Below, in pieces: positions 23,275 through 32,191 of a DNA stretch of 32,976 nt. A program made the translations under genes and the position numbers. How positions within the stretch are numbered: position 1 is the first letter of the stretch; each line of letters opens with the position of its first letter. The stretch spans positions 1-32,976 of the forward strand of contig JAFGOB010000079.1 in NCBI GenBank assembly GCA_016926695.1. The letters run 5' to 3'. This DNA is from Dehalococcoidales bacterium. Its GTDB lineage: Bacteria > Chloroflexota > Dehalococcoidia > Dehalococcoidales > UBA3254. A model generated the notes under the pieces. The model was given only the letters and a program-made list of their open reading frames with translations, had not been told where the DNA came from and did not search any database.

Positions 23275-23741
23275 TGACGAAAATACTTGTACTGGGTATA
23301 GGCAATACCCTTTTGGGAGATGACGGTGCCGGAGTACTGGCAGTCCGCCGGGCAGCCGGCCTTATCGACTTTTCTGATGTTTACTTTAAAGAGACCAGCG
23401 CTGCCGGCCTCAACCTGCTGGACCTTATTATTGGATTTGACAGGCTCATCGTGGTAGATGCCGTATTAACGGATAAAAGCCGTAAGGGCAGCATTCTGTG
23501 TATACAGCCCGGAGATTTAATACTGCCGGAGAACGCAGTGTCAATTCATAGCTGCGGATTGAACGCGGCCCTGGCGCTGGCAGGTAAAATACCTGAAGCC
23601 CGGGTACCCCGGCAGGTCAGCATTATCGGCATAGGAATCGGCCAGGTGGATTACGTTAGCGAAGACCTTTCTCCTGAAGTAAAAGCTGCCCTGCCTACGG
23701 CTGTTAACCGTCTGCTGGATGAGATTGCTGCGGCGGTTTGA
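23274..23741 (+). CDS. hoxW: [NiFe]-hydrogenase maturation endopeptidase (HoxW/HyaD/HycI family)
   Basis: A 155-residue protease. It begins with the family signature LGIGNTLLGDDGAG, and the three nickel-sensing ligands of the family can be placed at D17, D62 (VDAV) and H92 (SIHSCGL). It cuts the C-terminal peptide of the large subunit after nickel insertion. Its ATG overlaps the hoxH stop codon by one base (TGATG), so translation is coupled. No HypA-F genes are in the window and must lie elsewhere. Its last 38 bases overlap, tail to tail, the end of the reductase gene on the other strand. Confidence 0.93.
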   Translation: MTKILVLGIGNTLLGDDGAGVLAVRRAAGLIDFSDVYFKETSAAGLNLLDLIIGFDRLIVVDAVLTDKSRKGSILCIQPGDLILPENAVSIHSCGLNAALALAGKIPEARVPRQVSIIGIGIGQVDYVSEDLSPEVKAALPTAVNRLLDEIAAAV

Positions 23742-25692
23742 TTCCAGCCCTTTTGGATACATGGTCCCTGCCCAGAAAGTAATTCAGCCAGGAAGAGGTC
23801 TGCCACAGTTCCCAGTTAGAGGGAGGAACAATGAAATCTCCTGTAAAATTATCTTTCTCCCGGACCGAAAGACGTTGATAAGCCCTGACCCAGATACACT
23901 GTTTTTCTCCTGGGTAGACTTCGCACCAGCCGTCATAGCTTCCTCCGCAGGGACCGTTGCGCTGGTTCTTGGGACACTGGGAGACAGGGCAAAGATAAGC
24001 CACATCGAACAGTCCACAGTCCCCGCAGTCCTTGCATCCATAGAGTGCGGCCTTAAACCAGTATTCGATTGAGCCGAGCATCTTCTTCGCGGTTTTATTT
24101 GAATCTATCAGGGCAGCTATTGCCCGCACGGGCTTGAAGAGGGGACTGCGCGGTTCAAAAAGCGACTGGTGGACGGCCGACGACAGGTAATAGACCGGGG
24201 TTCTGGTCGCTTTCCGCCGTACACCGGCAATCCGGGATGAATTCAGCCCCGTATCCCGTTCCTTCTCAAAATAGTAAAAGCCGTTTTCCTGCGGATAATC
24301 GAACCCGGGGACCAGGTCCGTCCAGTTGGCTGACAGCTCCCGTCCCCGGTGAATAATAAACTCCACGTCCTCATATTTCAGCGTCTGCCCGCTAAGGCAG
24401 GCGCCCCTGTAGCCCAGCCCTTTGGTGATAGCGTACATTTTCGCGGCTCGCTCCAGGGCAGCCGCCCTGCCTTTATCCGCACTTTCGGCTTCCTGCGCTA
24501 CCTGCGCCAGCAATTTATCCGTTACCACCGCCCCGGGTACCCGATTGCCATGCATGGCCCTGGCGGCAGTCAGGGAAAGCACCTGGATGCTGGCCAATAC
24601 CGGTAAATCGTATCTATGCATCTTCAGCCAGAGCTGAAGCTCGTGCAGTTTGCGGGCGTCGTAGCCGATCTGGGTGATGGCGAAATCCGCCCCGGCAGAG
24701 ATCTTCTTGCTCAGCTTGAAATACTGCCCCATTACCTCGGCTTCCCTGATTTTAAAAGGAGATATGGAAGTCCCGGCAAAAAAATCGGTAGAGGCCAGCC
24801 GTGTCCGGCGGCGCATGATCTCATGTTCCATGCCCCGGTTCATTTCGGCAATCAGCTCCAGCCCGTTGACCGCGTCCAGATCGAATACCGGCCTGGCGGT
24901 GCCCCTGAAACCGGTACTGGAAGGATAGTCTCCCGTTAATATCAGGAGGTTATTGATATCCAGGGCTGCCAGTTGATATAAGAGGCTTTCCACCTGGTTG
25001 CGGTTCCTGTCCCGGAAGGCCAGGTGCACCATTGGCTCAATGCCCAGGTGGTGAATTTCCGAGCACAGGATTTCAGTGGCTATGGCCGGATTTCCTCCGG
25101 GATTATCCACGATGCTTATAGCGCAGACCTCTCCTCCCAGGGCAGCCCTTCGTGCATTTTCCAGCACCAGTTCCTGGCGGCGTTCAAATGCCCCCATACC
25201 CGGTATCTGCTCCCAGGTCAGGCAATAACAGCCGCCATCCAGTATGGCAGCCCTCAGCTTGTTCTCTCTCTCTGCCAGCTTCTTTAAAATGGTCTCCCTC
25301 AAATGGACAGCAATATCTTCGGACTTAACGTGGACCGCCTTTTTTAGCGGTAGAAACGAATGATCTCCGATCCCGGTCTTAAGATCTCCGTCGTCCAGGA
25401 TGGTGTAAGCTAATCCGGCTTCAGACCTTTCGACTATCAAAAGGGTTGAATGCCGTGAGATCCAGCCTTCCATGAGTTCCATATAATAAGCGGCGGCATC
25501 CTCCTCCCCTCCAAGATCACCTAATATCACCAGATCAGGACGTCTCTTACCAATCGACATCAGACCTTCTTGCCAGTCAGAGGCATAATCGATCTCTACC
25601 GGAAGTCCTTCAACCGACTCCCTGACCGTTTGCAGAAGGCCTTCTTTATAACTGATTACCTGAATAATCCGTTGTTTGACACTCGGTCTCAT
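23704..25692 (-). CDS. Methylenetetrahydrofolate reductase: receiver-like domain + MetF + MTHFR_C (MetV-like) fusion
   Basis: A 662-residue three-part protein. Residues 6-130 resemble a response-regulator receiver fold (RIIQVIS first strand, PDLVILGDLGG third strand) but lack the acidic pair, so it looks inactive. Residues 150-480 are the MetF TIM barrel with FAD-site segments such as NLLILTGDYPSS (248-259) and a C-terminal FAITQIGYDA (337-346). Residues 505-612 are the cysteine-rich MTHFR_C domain known from MetV (C553, C556, C559, C568, C573, C582, C590, C599), which should bind Fe-S or zinc. It reduces methylene-THF to methyl-THF in the Wood-Ljungdahl pathway. AAGGA precedes the ATG. It converges on the hydrogenase operon, overlapping the protease gene by 38 bp. 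Confidence 0.88.
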   Translation of the reverse strand: MRPSVKQRIIQVISYKEGLLQTVRESVEGLPVEIDYASDWQEGLMSIGKRRPDLVILGDLGGEEDAAAYYMELMEGWISRHSTLLIVERSEAGLAYTILDDGDLKTGIGDHSFLPLKKAVHVKSEDIAVHLRETILKKLAERENKLRAAILDGGCYCLTWEQIPGMGAFERRQELVLENARRAALGGEVCAISIVDNPGGNPAIATEILCSEIHHLGIEPMVHLAFRDRNRNQVESLLYQLAALDINNLLILTGDYPSSTGFRGTARPVFDLDAVNGLELIAEMNRGMEHEIMRRRTRLASTDFFAGTSISPFKIREAEVMGQYFKLSKKISAGADFAITQIGYDARKLHELQLWLKMHRYDLPVLASIQVLSLTAARAMHGNRVPGAVVTDKLLAQVAQEAESADKGRAAALERAAKMYAITKGLGYRGACLSGQTLKYEDVEFIIHRGRELSANWTDLVPGFDYPQENGFYYFEKERDTGLNSSRIAGVRRKATRTPVYYLSSAVHQSLFEPRSPLFKPVRAIAALIDSNKTAKKMLGSIEYWFKAALYGCKDCGDCGLFDVAYLCPVSQCPKNQRNGPCGGSYDGWCEVYPGEKQCIWVRAYQRLSVREKDNFTGDFIVPPSNWELWQTSSWLNYFLGRDHVSKRAGIKPPQQSHPADG

Positions 25693-25954
25693 ATTCCCAT
25701 TCCTTAAGAGGTTTTCTCATTAAAATGGTTTTTGCTTTTATTATAGTCAGAGAAAGAATACTTGTATATTCCGAGGATATCTTTGTTCCTGTCAACTGAA
25801 CTGCTAAAAGATAGGCAGCCCTCCAGGCGGAGGCTTCACCAGGCCCGGGCCTGCCGGCATTTTCAGTAATGCCAGATATGTTTGTGAAAAGGTGTGCTAT
25901 GATAGAATGGCTTATGGTAAAAACGTTCTTGTTTATTAAGTAAGGCTGGCTGAT

Positions 25955-26842
25955 ATGAAAAGATGGCTAATAGCAGCCATGGCGGTTATTCTGGCGCTGA
26001 TAGTCCTTTTTACCGGAGCATCCGCCTATCTGGGGTATTCGTTAACCAGAGTAAAAAGAGTACCGGTGGAAGACAGCCCCTCCAGGCTGGGGCTGGCATA
26101 TGAAGATATCACTTTTCCCAGTCAGGACCGGGAATTGCTCCTGCAAGGCTGGTATCTGCCGTCCGGCGGCAGTAATAAGATTATTATCATGGTACACGGT
26201 GAACAATACCACCGGGCCGATCCCGAGATCGAAATGCTGAAAATCGCCTGCCGCCTGGTAGAAAGCGGCTACAGCGTTCTGACCTTCGACCTGCGAGGCC
26301 ACGGCGATTCGGAGGGCAGCATGATATCAGGCGGGTATCTTGAAACCCAGGACCTCCACGGGGCCGTCGAATTCGCCGGGACACTGGGATTCGAGCGTAT
26401 CGGGGTGCTGGGCTTTTCCATGGGAGCGGTTACCGCCCTGTTGGAGGCAGGCGAAAATGTGAAAATCGATGCCGTGGTTGCGGACAGCTCGTTCGCGGAC
26501 CTACAGGATATGATGGAGTCCGAATTCAGCCAGAGGACCCATGCGCCCTCGTTTTTTCTATATCCCCTGCTTTTCATGATAAAGACCATTTACGGAGTTG
26601 ACTTCCAGGCCATCAGCCCCATCGAATCAGTAGCCGGTATTGCCCCTCGGCCGGTACTCTTCATTCACGGAGAAAACGACGAGACTATTCCACCGGACCA
26701 TGCCCTGAGATTACAGCAGGCCTCAGGCAATCCCCGCAGCGAGGTCTGGATCGCTCCCGGCTCCGCCCATGTCCGGGCCTGCGCCGATCATCCTGAAGAA
26801 TACCTGGAAAGGATCAGTACCTTTTTCGATTCAGGTTTGTAA
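25955..26842 (+). CDS. Membrane-anchored alpha/beta hydrolase (serine esterase/lipase-like)
   Basis: A 295-residue protein. Residues 4-28 are one hydrophobic segment, a signal anchor without a clear cleavage or lipobox site. The alpha/beta-hydrolase fold follows, with the oxyanion-site HGEQ motif (81-84), nucleophile S155 in GFSMGA, acid D242 in HGENDETIPP and H272 in GSAHVRA, so the triad is complete. The family includes peptidase S9-like and BEM46-like hydrolases; the substrate is not evident. The active domain would face outside the cytoplasmic membrane. The start ATG at 25955 has only a weak AAGG upstream. No operon partners; a separate transcription unit is likely. Confidence 0.88.
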   Translation: MKRWLIAAMAVILALIVLFTGASAYLGYSLTRVKRVPVEDSPSRLGLAYEDITFPSQDRELLLQGWYLPSGGSNKIIIMVHGEQYHRADPEIEMLKIACRLVESGYSVLTFDLRGHGDSEGSMISGGYLETQDLHGAVEFAGTLGFERIGVLGFSMGAVTALLEAGENVKIDAVVADSSFADLQDMMESEFSQRTHAPSFFLYPLLFMIKTIYGVDFQAISPIESVAGIAPRPVLFIHGENDETIPPDHALRLQQASGNPRSEVWIAPGSAHVRACADHPEEYLERISTFFDSGL

Positions 26843-27033
26843 CCGGTAGACTATCCCATACAGTTATCGTATTATCTACAAAAACAATTGGGCTTTGTGC
26901 CTATTGTGTTATGGAGTGAAACGGGATACTCTTTAGAGAACGCCTTGATTTTACCAAGGGGTTGAATTCACGAGGAATTAATGTCCTATGCAATAATATG
27001 TACTTCCGGAAGAATAAGGGCAATACCCGGTGA

Positions 27034-28848
27034 ATGATGAACACAGTAGTCATATTGCATTTTGCCGCTTTTATAGCGGCAGTCAGTTTAATAATACTGG
27101 TCATAAGCAGAAATCCAAAAGCTAAACTCAACCGCCTCTGCGCCGTCCTCATTTTCACTTTTGCCATATGGAGCCTGGGATTTTGCATAGCCAACCTGGA
27201 ACGCTTTTCTCAATCCGCTGGGCTTTGGGTAAACATCTCGTCTATAGGCTGGACTTCATTCGGTGCTGCGGCCTTCTATTTTTATCTTACACTTACCGGT
27301 AAAAACAACCTGGTAAATAACAAGGCGATGGGTTTAGTCTTCGCTGTAGCAATCATTTTTTTCATCTATCAGCAATTCTCAGGGAATATGGGATATATCG
27401 CGGCCCGCCAGACAGACTGGCTGAGTGCGTCCTGGAGCTATTCTATTTACTCGTACCTTTTTTTTGTATATTACCTGGTACTGTCAATAGCCTGTATTTA
27501 CCTGGGTTACAAATACGGGCACAATGCAAAAACCGCCCGTGACAGGCAGGGATCGGAGACACTCAGCGTTACCGCTATTATCAGCGTGGTGCTGGCAACC
27601 ACGGTCAACGTGATACTGCCCTTAATGCATATTCATTCAGTACCACAGGTGGGAGATGTCTTCATTATTATCTGGGAAATGGGACTGGTTATTTCAGTAA
27701 GGCGTTACGGACTCATGAGCCTCAATCCCACAACAGCCGCTGAACAAATCATTACCACGATGAATGATTCGTTGATACTGGTCGACTCCGAAGGCAGGAT
27801 AACGCGGGTCAATGAAGCCGCACGGGATATGCTGGGTATAAATGACGAAACCTTGAATAATCGTTCTTTTTCCAGTATCATACTGGAAAAAGAAAAAGTG
27901 CAGGAGCTTCTGGCAGTCAAACCTACGCAGAGTAAAAATATCAATCACGAGCTGACCTGTATTACTACGAACGGCAGGTCTATCCCGGTGCTGGTCTCGG
28001 TTTCGGCGGTCAGGGACCAGATCAACGCTGTTATCGGATATGTCGTGGTAGCCAGGGACATTACCGAACGGAAAAGGATAGAACAACAGGTAATCACGCT
28101 TTACGAAAAAGAAAGAGTCCATAACGAGGAGCTTCAGACCGAGGCTAAAGCCAGGGCCCTTTTCATTGATATACTGGCCCACGAACTACGGATTCCCCTG
28201 ACACCCGTGCTTTCTTCCTCCGGTATGCTGCATGAATTAATGGAAGAGAGACCGGACAGCATTGAAAAAAAGCTCTCAGTGAGTATCTACCGGGGTGCGC
28301 AGACACTGGCGGCACGTCTGGAAGAACTGCTGGACACAGCCCGTTACTCCCGGGGCAACTTCAGGCTGGACTTGAAAATGACCGATATTAACCTGTTCGT
28401 GAAAGAGGCCGCCGCCGGCTTCAGGCCTTCACTGGAAGAAAAGCGTCAGCAGCTTATTGTTGAGATGCAGCCTTCTTTACCTCGTTCGTTTATAGACCGC
28501 TCAAAACTGGAACAGGTGCTGTCCAACCTTATTTCAAATGCCAGCAAGTACAGTCCATCACATAGCGATATAATTCTTTCAGTCAGGAAACAGGACAGGG
28601 ATCTCCTTTTCGAGGTCCGTGACTGCGGGATAGGCATAGACGAAGAAGACCAGAAAAAGATCTTTCAACCCTACCACAGAATAGAGCATGATCAGAAAAG
28701 GTGCTGCGGTCTGGGCCTCGGCCTTCTGATCTGCAAACAGATCGTGGAAGCACACGGCGGTAAAATATGGGTCTCCAGCCAGCCCGGTCAAGGCAGCACC
28801 TTCAATTTCAGCTTGCCGTGCAGAATCAAGGCAGAGCAGGAAGAATAG
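27034..28848 (+). CDS. Orphan membrane histidine kinase (multi-TM sensor, PAS, HisKA, HATPase_c)
   Basis: A 604-residue kinase. Residues 3-225 contain about seven hydrophobic segments ending at a short basic boundary (SVRRYGL), matching the N-terminal seven-TM sensor type of histidine kinases. A PAS domain spans about 235-345. HisKA begins near 370 with phosphoacceptor H383 in AHELRIPL. The HATPase_c domain has N-box NLISNASKYSP (498-508), G1 DCGIGID (530-536), F-box IFQPYHRI and G2 CCGLGLGLLI (557-566), followed by a C-terminal strand. No response regulator lies next to it, so its partner must be elsewhere. ATG at 27034 and 27037 are both possible; no strong Shine-Dalgarno is seen. Confidence 0.92.
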   Translation: MMNTVVILHFAAFIAAVSLIILVISRNPKAKLNRLCAVLIFTFAIWSLGFCIANLERFSQSAGLWVNISSIGWTSFGAAAFYFYLTLTGKNNLVNNKAMGLVFAVAIIFFIYQQFSGNMGYIAARQTDWLSASWSYSIYSYLFFVYYLVLSIACIYLGYKYGHNAKTARDRQGSETLSVTAIISVVLATTVNVILPLMHIHSVPQVGDVFIIIWEMGLVISVRRYGLMSLNPTTAAEQIITTMNDSLILVDSEGRITRVNEAARDMLGINDETLNNRSFSSIILEKEKVQELLAVKPTQSKNINHELTCITTNGRSIPVLVSVSAVRDQINAVIGYVVVARDITERKRIEQQVITLYEKERVHNEELQTEAKARALFIDILAHELRIPLTPVLSSSGMLHELMEERPDSIEKKLSVSIYRGAQTLAARLEELLDTARYSRGNFRLDLKMTDINLFVKEAAAGFRPSLEEKRQQLIVEMQPSLPRSFIDRSKLEQVLSNLISNASKYSPSHSDIILSVRKQDRDLLFEVRDCGIGIDEEDQKKIFQPYHRIEHDQKRCCGLGLGLLICKQIVEAHGGKIWVSSQPGQGSTFNFSLPCRIKAEQEE

Positions 28849-28970
28849 CCCTCAGGCCAGTCAACCAGACATACTTCAAATACCGCTGCATTATCCTGAT
28901 ATCAATAACAACATATTCATCGTAATGCCCAATCATATTCACGGTTTGATCTCACTTCAGGAGTTCAAGC

Positions 28971-29007
28971 GGGCGGGTACGTCCTGAACTTGTTCAGGCA
29001 CCCGCCC
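28971..29007. repeat. Nested palindromic (REP-like) intergenic repeat
   Basis: An outer stem GGGCGGGT (28971-28978) with ACCCGCCC (29000-29007) encloses an inner stem CCTGAAC (28983-28989), TT, GTTCAGG (28992-28998). The inner arms are identical to those at 12519-12535. The rest of the 423-bp gap 28849-29271 shows only a loose inverted repeat CCTGTAA/TTACAGG (29201-29230) and no credible gene. Confidence 0.7.
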
Positions 29008-29271
29008 CTACCAGACCGTTTACTCTGTCCGTAATAGTGCGTGCCTTTAATCTATTCTTCATGCAGAATCAATCAACTCAGGTTGGATAGAACGATCAAG
29101 TGGCGGTTCTGCAATAATCTACAAAAAAGATAAGGATTCCATATAAGTGACCATTTCTCCTAAGACCCAATCCAAACTAATGTAAATTATAGAGATACTA
29201 CCTGTAATGTATTAAAAATTGATTTACAGGTTACAAAATGCTTCCGGACAGCATCACCCTGCATGCCCTGA

Positions 29272-31572
29272 TCACTTCCCGGCAAGACTTTTTATTCTTG
29301 CCTTATAGTCCTCAATCACCGTTTTTGACACCTGACGTTTCTGTAAATACTGTAAACTTTTCTTAAGCATCTGCTCGGCTTTGGCTTTTTGGTCCTGCCT
29401 CAAATAACAGTCGGCCAAATTGGCAGATAGACGATTATAGGTGACATTGTCCATTGCAGAAATATTCCTTTCCGGCAGCATCAGGCGGGCTATTTCCAGG
29501 TACTTTATGGCTTCTTCCAGATTAGCTTTACGCAGAGTGATAATCCTCTGACCCTTTTTAGTAATAACCTGTTTAACGGACCGTCCGGCATGTTTCCCAA
29601 GTGAAGCAGCAATGTGCCGGACTACCGCTGGGTCGCTTGCGGCATATTTTTCGACTGCTTCCTTCAGGTTCGATATCACTCCGGGATATCTTTCGATACC
29701 GCCGTAATAGAGGAACTTGGCCGCCTCGGGACTGAAAACCAGATGCGCTAGCTCTTCACTACTCCGGCTGAAGGGAGCCGCGACTCTGAAACGGCAACCT
29801 GATGAAACAATCGTCCCTGCAGTCGGACTGTCGTAGTAGGCACGAACAAAATACTCGCCGGGCTCCTGGAAATAGGCTCCTCTGGCGCCGTAGCTGAGCA
29901 ACGCACTTTCGTATAATGATTCACCAGGAGCCAGATCCACCTCTCCTGGCGCAGAGTCTCTCCGCACCGGAGCACTATAGCGTATTATCTCATGGTTTGG
30001 CCTTATGATATAGAATGTGACCAGGCCATCTTCCGGTCGAAGCCGGGCATCGACTTTGATGACCTTGTCTGTAACATTTTTCAGTTTTATTTCAACCTGC
30101 ACCGGCTGACCGAAGTCGAAAACCTGCTGGGCCCGTACTCCCAGATTTAAAGCAGCTTGGCTTCTTTCGATCTGTGGCTCAGAGTAGATGCTCAGGTTAT
30201 TGCCTATCCAGTCGTTTCCACCGAAAATAACATCTTTGCGGTTGCCGTGGCGCATCCAGACAAGCTCGACATCGTCGAATTCCCAGCGAAAATCCGACCA
30301 GAAAGCATTCTCGCCGCCAACGCCGCCGGAATAGCGCCAGGGATAGTTCATAAAAGACTTCGAGCCGGAATCGGCATTATCGGTGCGGCTCCAGGTATGA
30401 GGGAGGTTGAAAGCGTGGCCTATTTCATGGACGAAGGTTTCCAGGAAAAAGCGGGCTTTTTTGGCGGCTGTATTATATAAAGTGCCGGAGGAATACCCTT
30501 GAAGTGCGTCGTAGGCTATGGCAGCACCCTGGCGCAGGTAGGTATCTCCTGTCTGCCAGCCTCCCCAATCAAACATGACGCCGAAGTAGCCTGGATTATA
30601 ATTAGGATTTCCGAATTTGGGAACAATAACACCATAACAGTTCCATTGCAGAGTATCGGCAAAATTGTCGAAATGGGTTTCCATAAGGTCATGGAGTTCT
30701 CCTTCATCCCAATTCGAACCAGCATCGCCGCTGTCGGCATCGTTCAGGACATCGTCCTCTGTAACCTTCATGTCTATTCCTGCCCGTCGATAGATATCGG
30801 CACAGGTCAGGGTCTCGCTGGTCAGGTCGGTAGGATGGGGGGCCACACCGGTACTGGCGGCCGAAGGATATGTTGTACTCTGGAAACGGTCAATCTCCAA
30901 CTCAACTGTACGGAAATATCCTGAGGTCCTGGGACAGAGAAAAGTGCTATAGAGGGCACCTGATTTGTAGAATTTTACGGTTGCATCGGCGGCAGGGCTT
31001 AGCAGCGGGGCACGGGGTATCGTGATTTCTATGGAATGGCCGGTTTTGCCGGCATCGTTGTAGAATTTGACGGGTCCTTTCATAGTCATTACGCCTTTGG
31101 TTTCGACTGCCGTCAGGCTCTCCACCACAAAGGAATACAGGTAAAGAGTAGTAAAATAGCCTCCCCAGTAGCCAAGCCGGCAAAATATGTCGCCGCTGAT
31201 ACGGTTCTGAGGGTTCCGGCCGTCTACATCAACTCGAAGTTCCAGAATCAAGCCCCATCCCGGCGGTGTGGCGCTCCGGTATGTTCCGCTGACCTTTTGC
31301 GGAATGCCCAGAGCTTTTAGGATCTCGGTAAACCTTTCGGGACCCACATGGTATACGTCGTCAACTTGCTTGAGGTTCTTGAATTCACCAAGCTGTGCCC
31401 GTTTTTCCAGGATATTCTGAGCGACCTTGATGCCTACATCACGCTCACGCGGAAACTCAACGACTGCGGCAATTTCTTCGGCTGTCCTGGCGCCGTTAAG
31501 AAAAGACAGAACCTTTTCCGCCTGGGAAGGCGTCACCTCTTCCGGTTTTACGTATTCTTTTGTCTTGCCCAT
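29272..31572 (-). CDS. Large metzincin-like zinc protease with ComEA-like HhH domain
   Basis: A 766-residue protein, numbered from the ATG at 31572. Residues 15-90 look like a helix-hairpin-helix domain of the ComEA / type II secretion K type (AQNILEKRAQLGEF followed by VGPERFTEILKAL). A central protease domain contains HEIGHAFNLPH (H382, E383, H386, H392), a HExxHxxxxxH zinc site, and SFMNYP with M408, which fits the Met-turn of metzincins. A beta-rich region follows, and the last 90 residues are TPR-like helices (NVTYNRLSANLADCYLR). No signal peptide is seen, so export, if any, is unconventional. AGGAGG lies 13 bases before this ATG; the open frame extends to a TTG at 31629. Confidence 0.72.
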   Translation of the reverse strand: MGKTKEYVKPEEVTPSQAEKVLSFLNGARTAEEIAAVVEFPRERDVGIKVAQNILEKRAQLGEFKNLKQVDDVYHVGPERFTEILKALGIPQKVSGTYRSATPPGWGLILELRVDVDGRNPQNRISGDIFCRLGYWGGYFTTLYLYSFVVESLTAVETKGVMTMKGPVKFYNDAGKTGHSIEITIPRAPLLSPAADATVKFYKSGALYSTFLCPRTSGYFRTVELEIDRFQSTTYPSAASTGVAPHPTDLTSETLTCADIYRRAGIDMKVTEDDVLNDADSGDAGSNWDEGELHDLMETHFDNFADTLQWNCYGVIVPKFGNPNYNPGYFGVMFDWGGWQTGDTYLRQGAAIAYDALQGYSSGTLYNTAAKKARFFLETFVHEIGHAFNLPHTWSRTDNADSGSKSFMNYPWRYSGGVGGENAFWSDFRWEFDDVELVWMRHGNRKDVIFGGNDWIGNNLSIYSEPQIERSQAALNLGVRAQQVFDFGQPVQVEIKLKNVTDKVIKVDARLRPEDGLVTFYIIRPNHEIIRYSAPVRRDSAPGEVDLAPGESLYESALLSYGARGAYFQEPGEYFVRAYYDSPTAGTIVSSGCRFRVAAPFSRSSEELAHLVFSPEAAKFLYYGGIERYPGVISNLKEAVEKYAASDPAVVRHIAASLGKHAGRSVKQVITKKGQRIITLRKANLEEAIKYLEIARLMLPERNISAMDNVTYNRLSANLADCYLRQDQKAKAEQMLKKSLQYLQKRQVSKTVIEDYKARIKSLAGK

Positions 31573-31713
31573 CTTGTTTATTTTGCCTCCTGTCTTGCCA
31601 GATTTTCTGGAATCGATGCTGCGTTTCAACTATGACGAAATCCATTGCAAGTCATATTTCGGCTTCCATGGGGAAAGGTTAATCAAACCGCCGGAACACA
31701 CTGAGCAACGTGA

Positions 31714-31719
31714 ATTATA
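31714..31719 (-). promoter_or_regulatory. Candidate extended -10 promoter of the metzincin-like gene
   Basis: On the minus strand, TGTTATAAT supplies a TGn-extended perfect -10 (31719-31714). A TTGACA follows the wrong spacing (7 bp) to be its -35. The leader to the ATG would be about 135 bases. Confidence 0.4.
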
Positions 31720-31917
31720 ACATATTTGTCAAGACATATGGTATATTACGTAGGTCATATACGATTATTTAGAGTATGTATTGATACCGATTTGTTCAAT
31801 ATCCTGAAACTGAAGCTGAGCGTTTGGACAGTGTTCGTCGACAATAGATAACCTATTTGAATCTATAAATTGAAAGACTGACCTGAGTGTTTAAAGCATT
31901 TATAAGGAGTTCTCTAC

Positions 31918-32170
31918 ATGGAAAAAAGAAAAAAGAACACATAAATGCGGGTTCAGGCCACCAATCGCAAAGGAAAAGCAGAAAACTAAATAGCAATGTG
32001 TCATAGACCCATTCTCATCACAATGCTGAATTAACTATCAATTCCACTGAAAACTCATTGAAAATATCTCAACGGAAGCAAAACGGTCTTTCGAAAGAGG
32101 ATTCGTTCTAGGTATAGTCAACATTGGTGGAGCCGGGGTATCAATAGGTATCTTTAACCTTCGAAAGTAG
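31918..32170 (+). pseudogene. Possible relic of a small protein gene, interrupted by frame changes and stops
   Basis: AAGGAG at 31904-31909 lies eight bases before ATG 31918, but the frame closes after eight codons at TAA 31942. A shift of -1 at the A-AAA-AAG stretch (31929-31935) opens a 23-codon frame to TAG 32004, and that same frame stays open beyond the TAG to about 32111. From 32051 to TAG 32168 another frame reads a protein-like, hydrophobic tail (KRSFERGFVLGIVNIGGAGV then SIGIFNLRK). The coherent pieces suggest a decayed gene of about 85 codons; a chance reading is the alternative. Confidence 0.25.
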
Positions 32171-32191
32171 TGTCACCTTAAGTATTTTATC

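Noticed and set aside
30157..30924. Plus-strand open frames inside the metzincin-like gene
   Set aside because: The minus-strand frame is 766 codons long with a zinc site and Met-turn; the plus-strand readings have no recognisable features.
31714..31735. TTGACA next to TATAAT upstream of the metzincin-like gene as a -35/-10 pair
   Set aside because: The spacer is only 7 bp, too short for sigma-70; only the extended -10 reading was kept.
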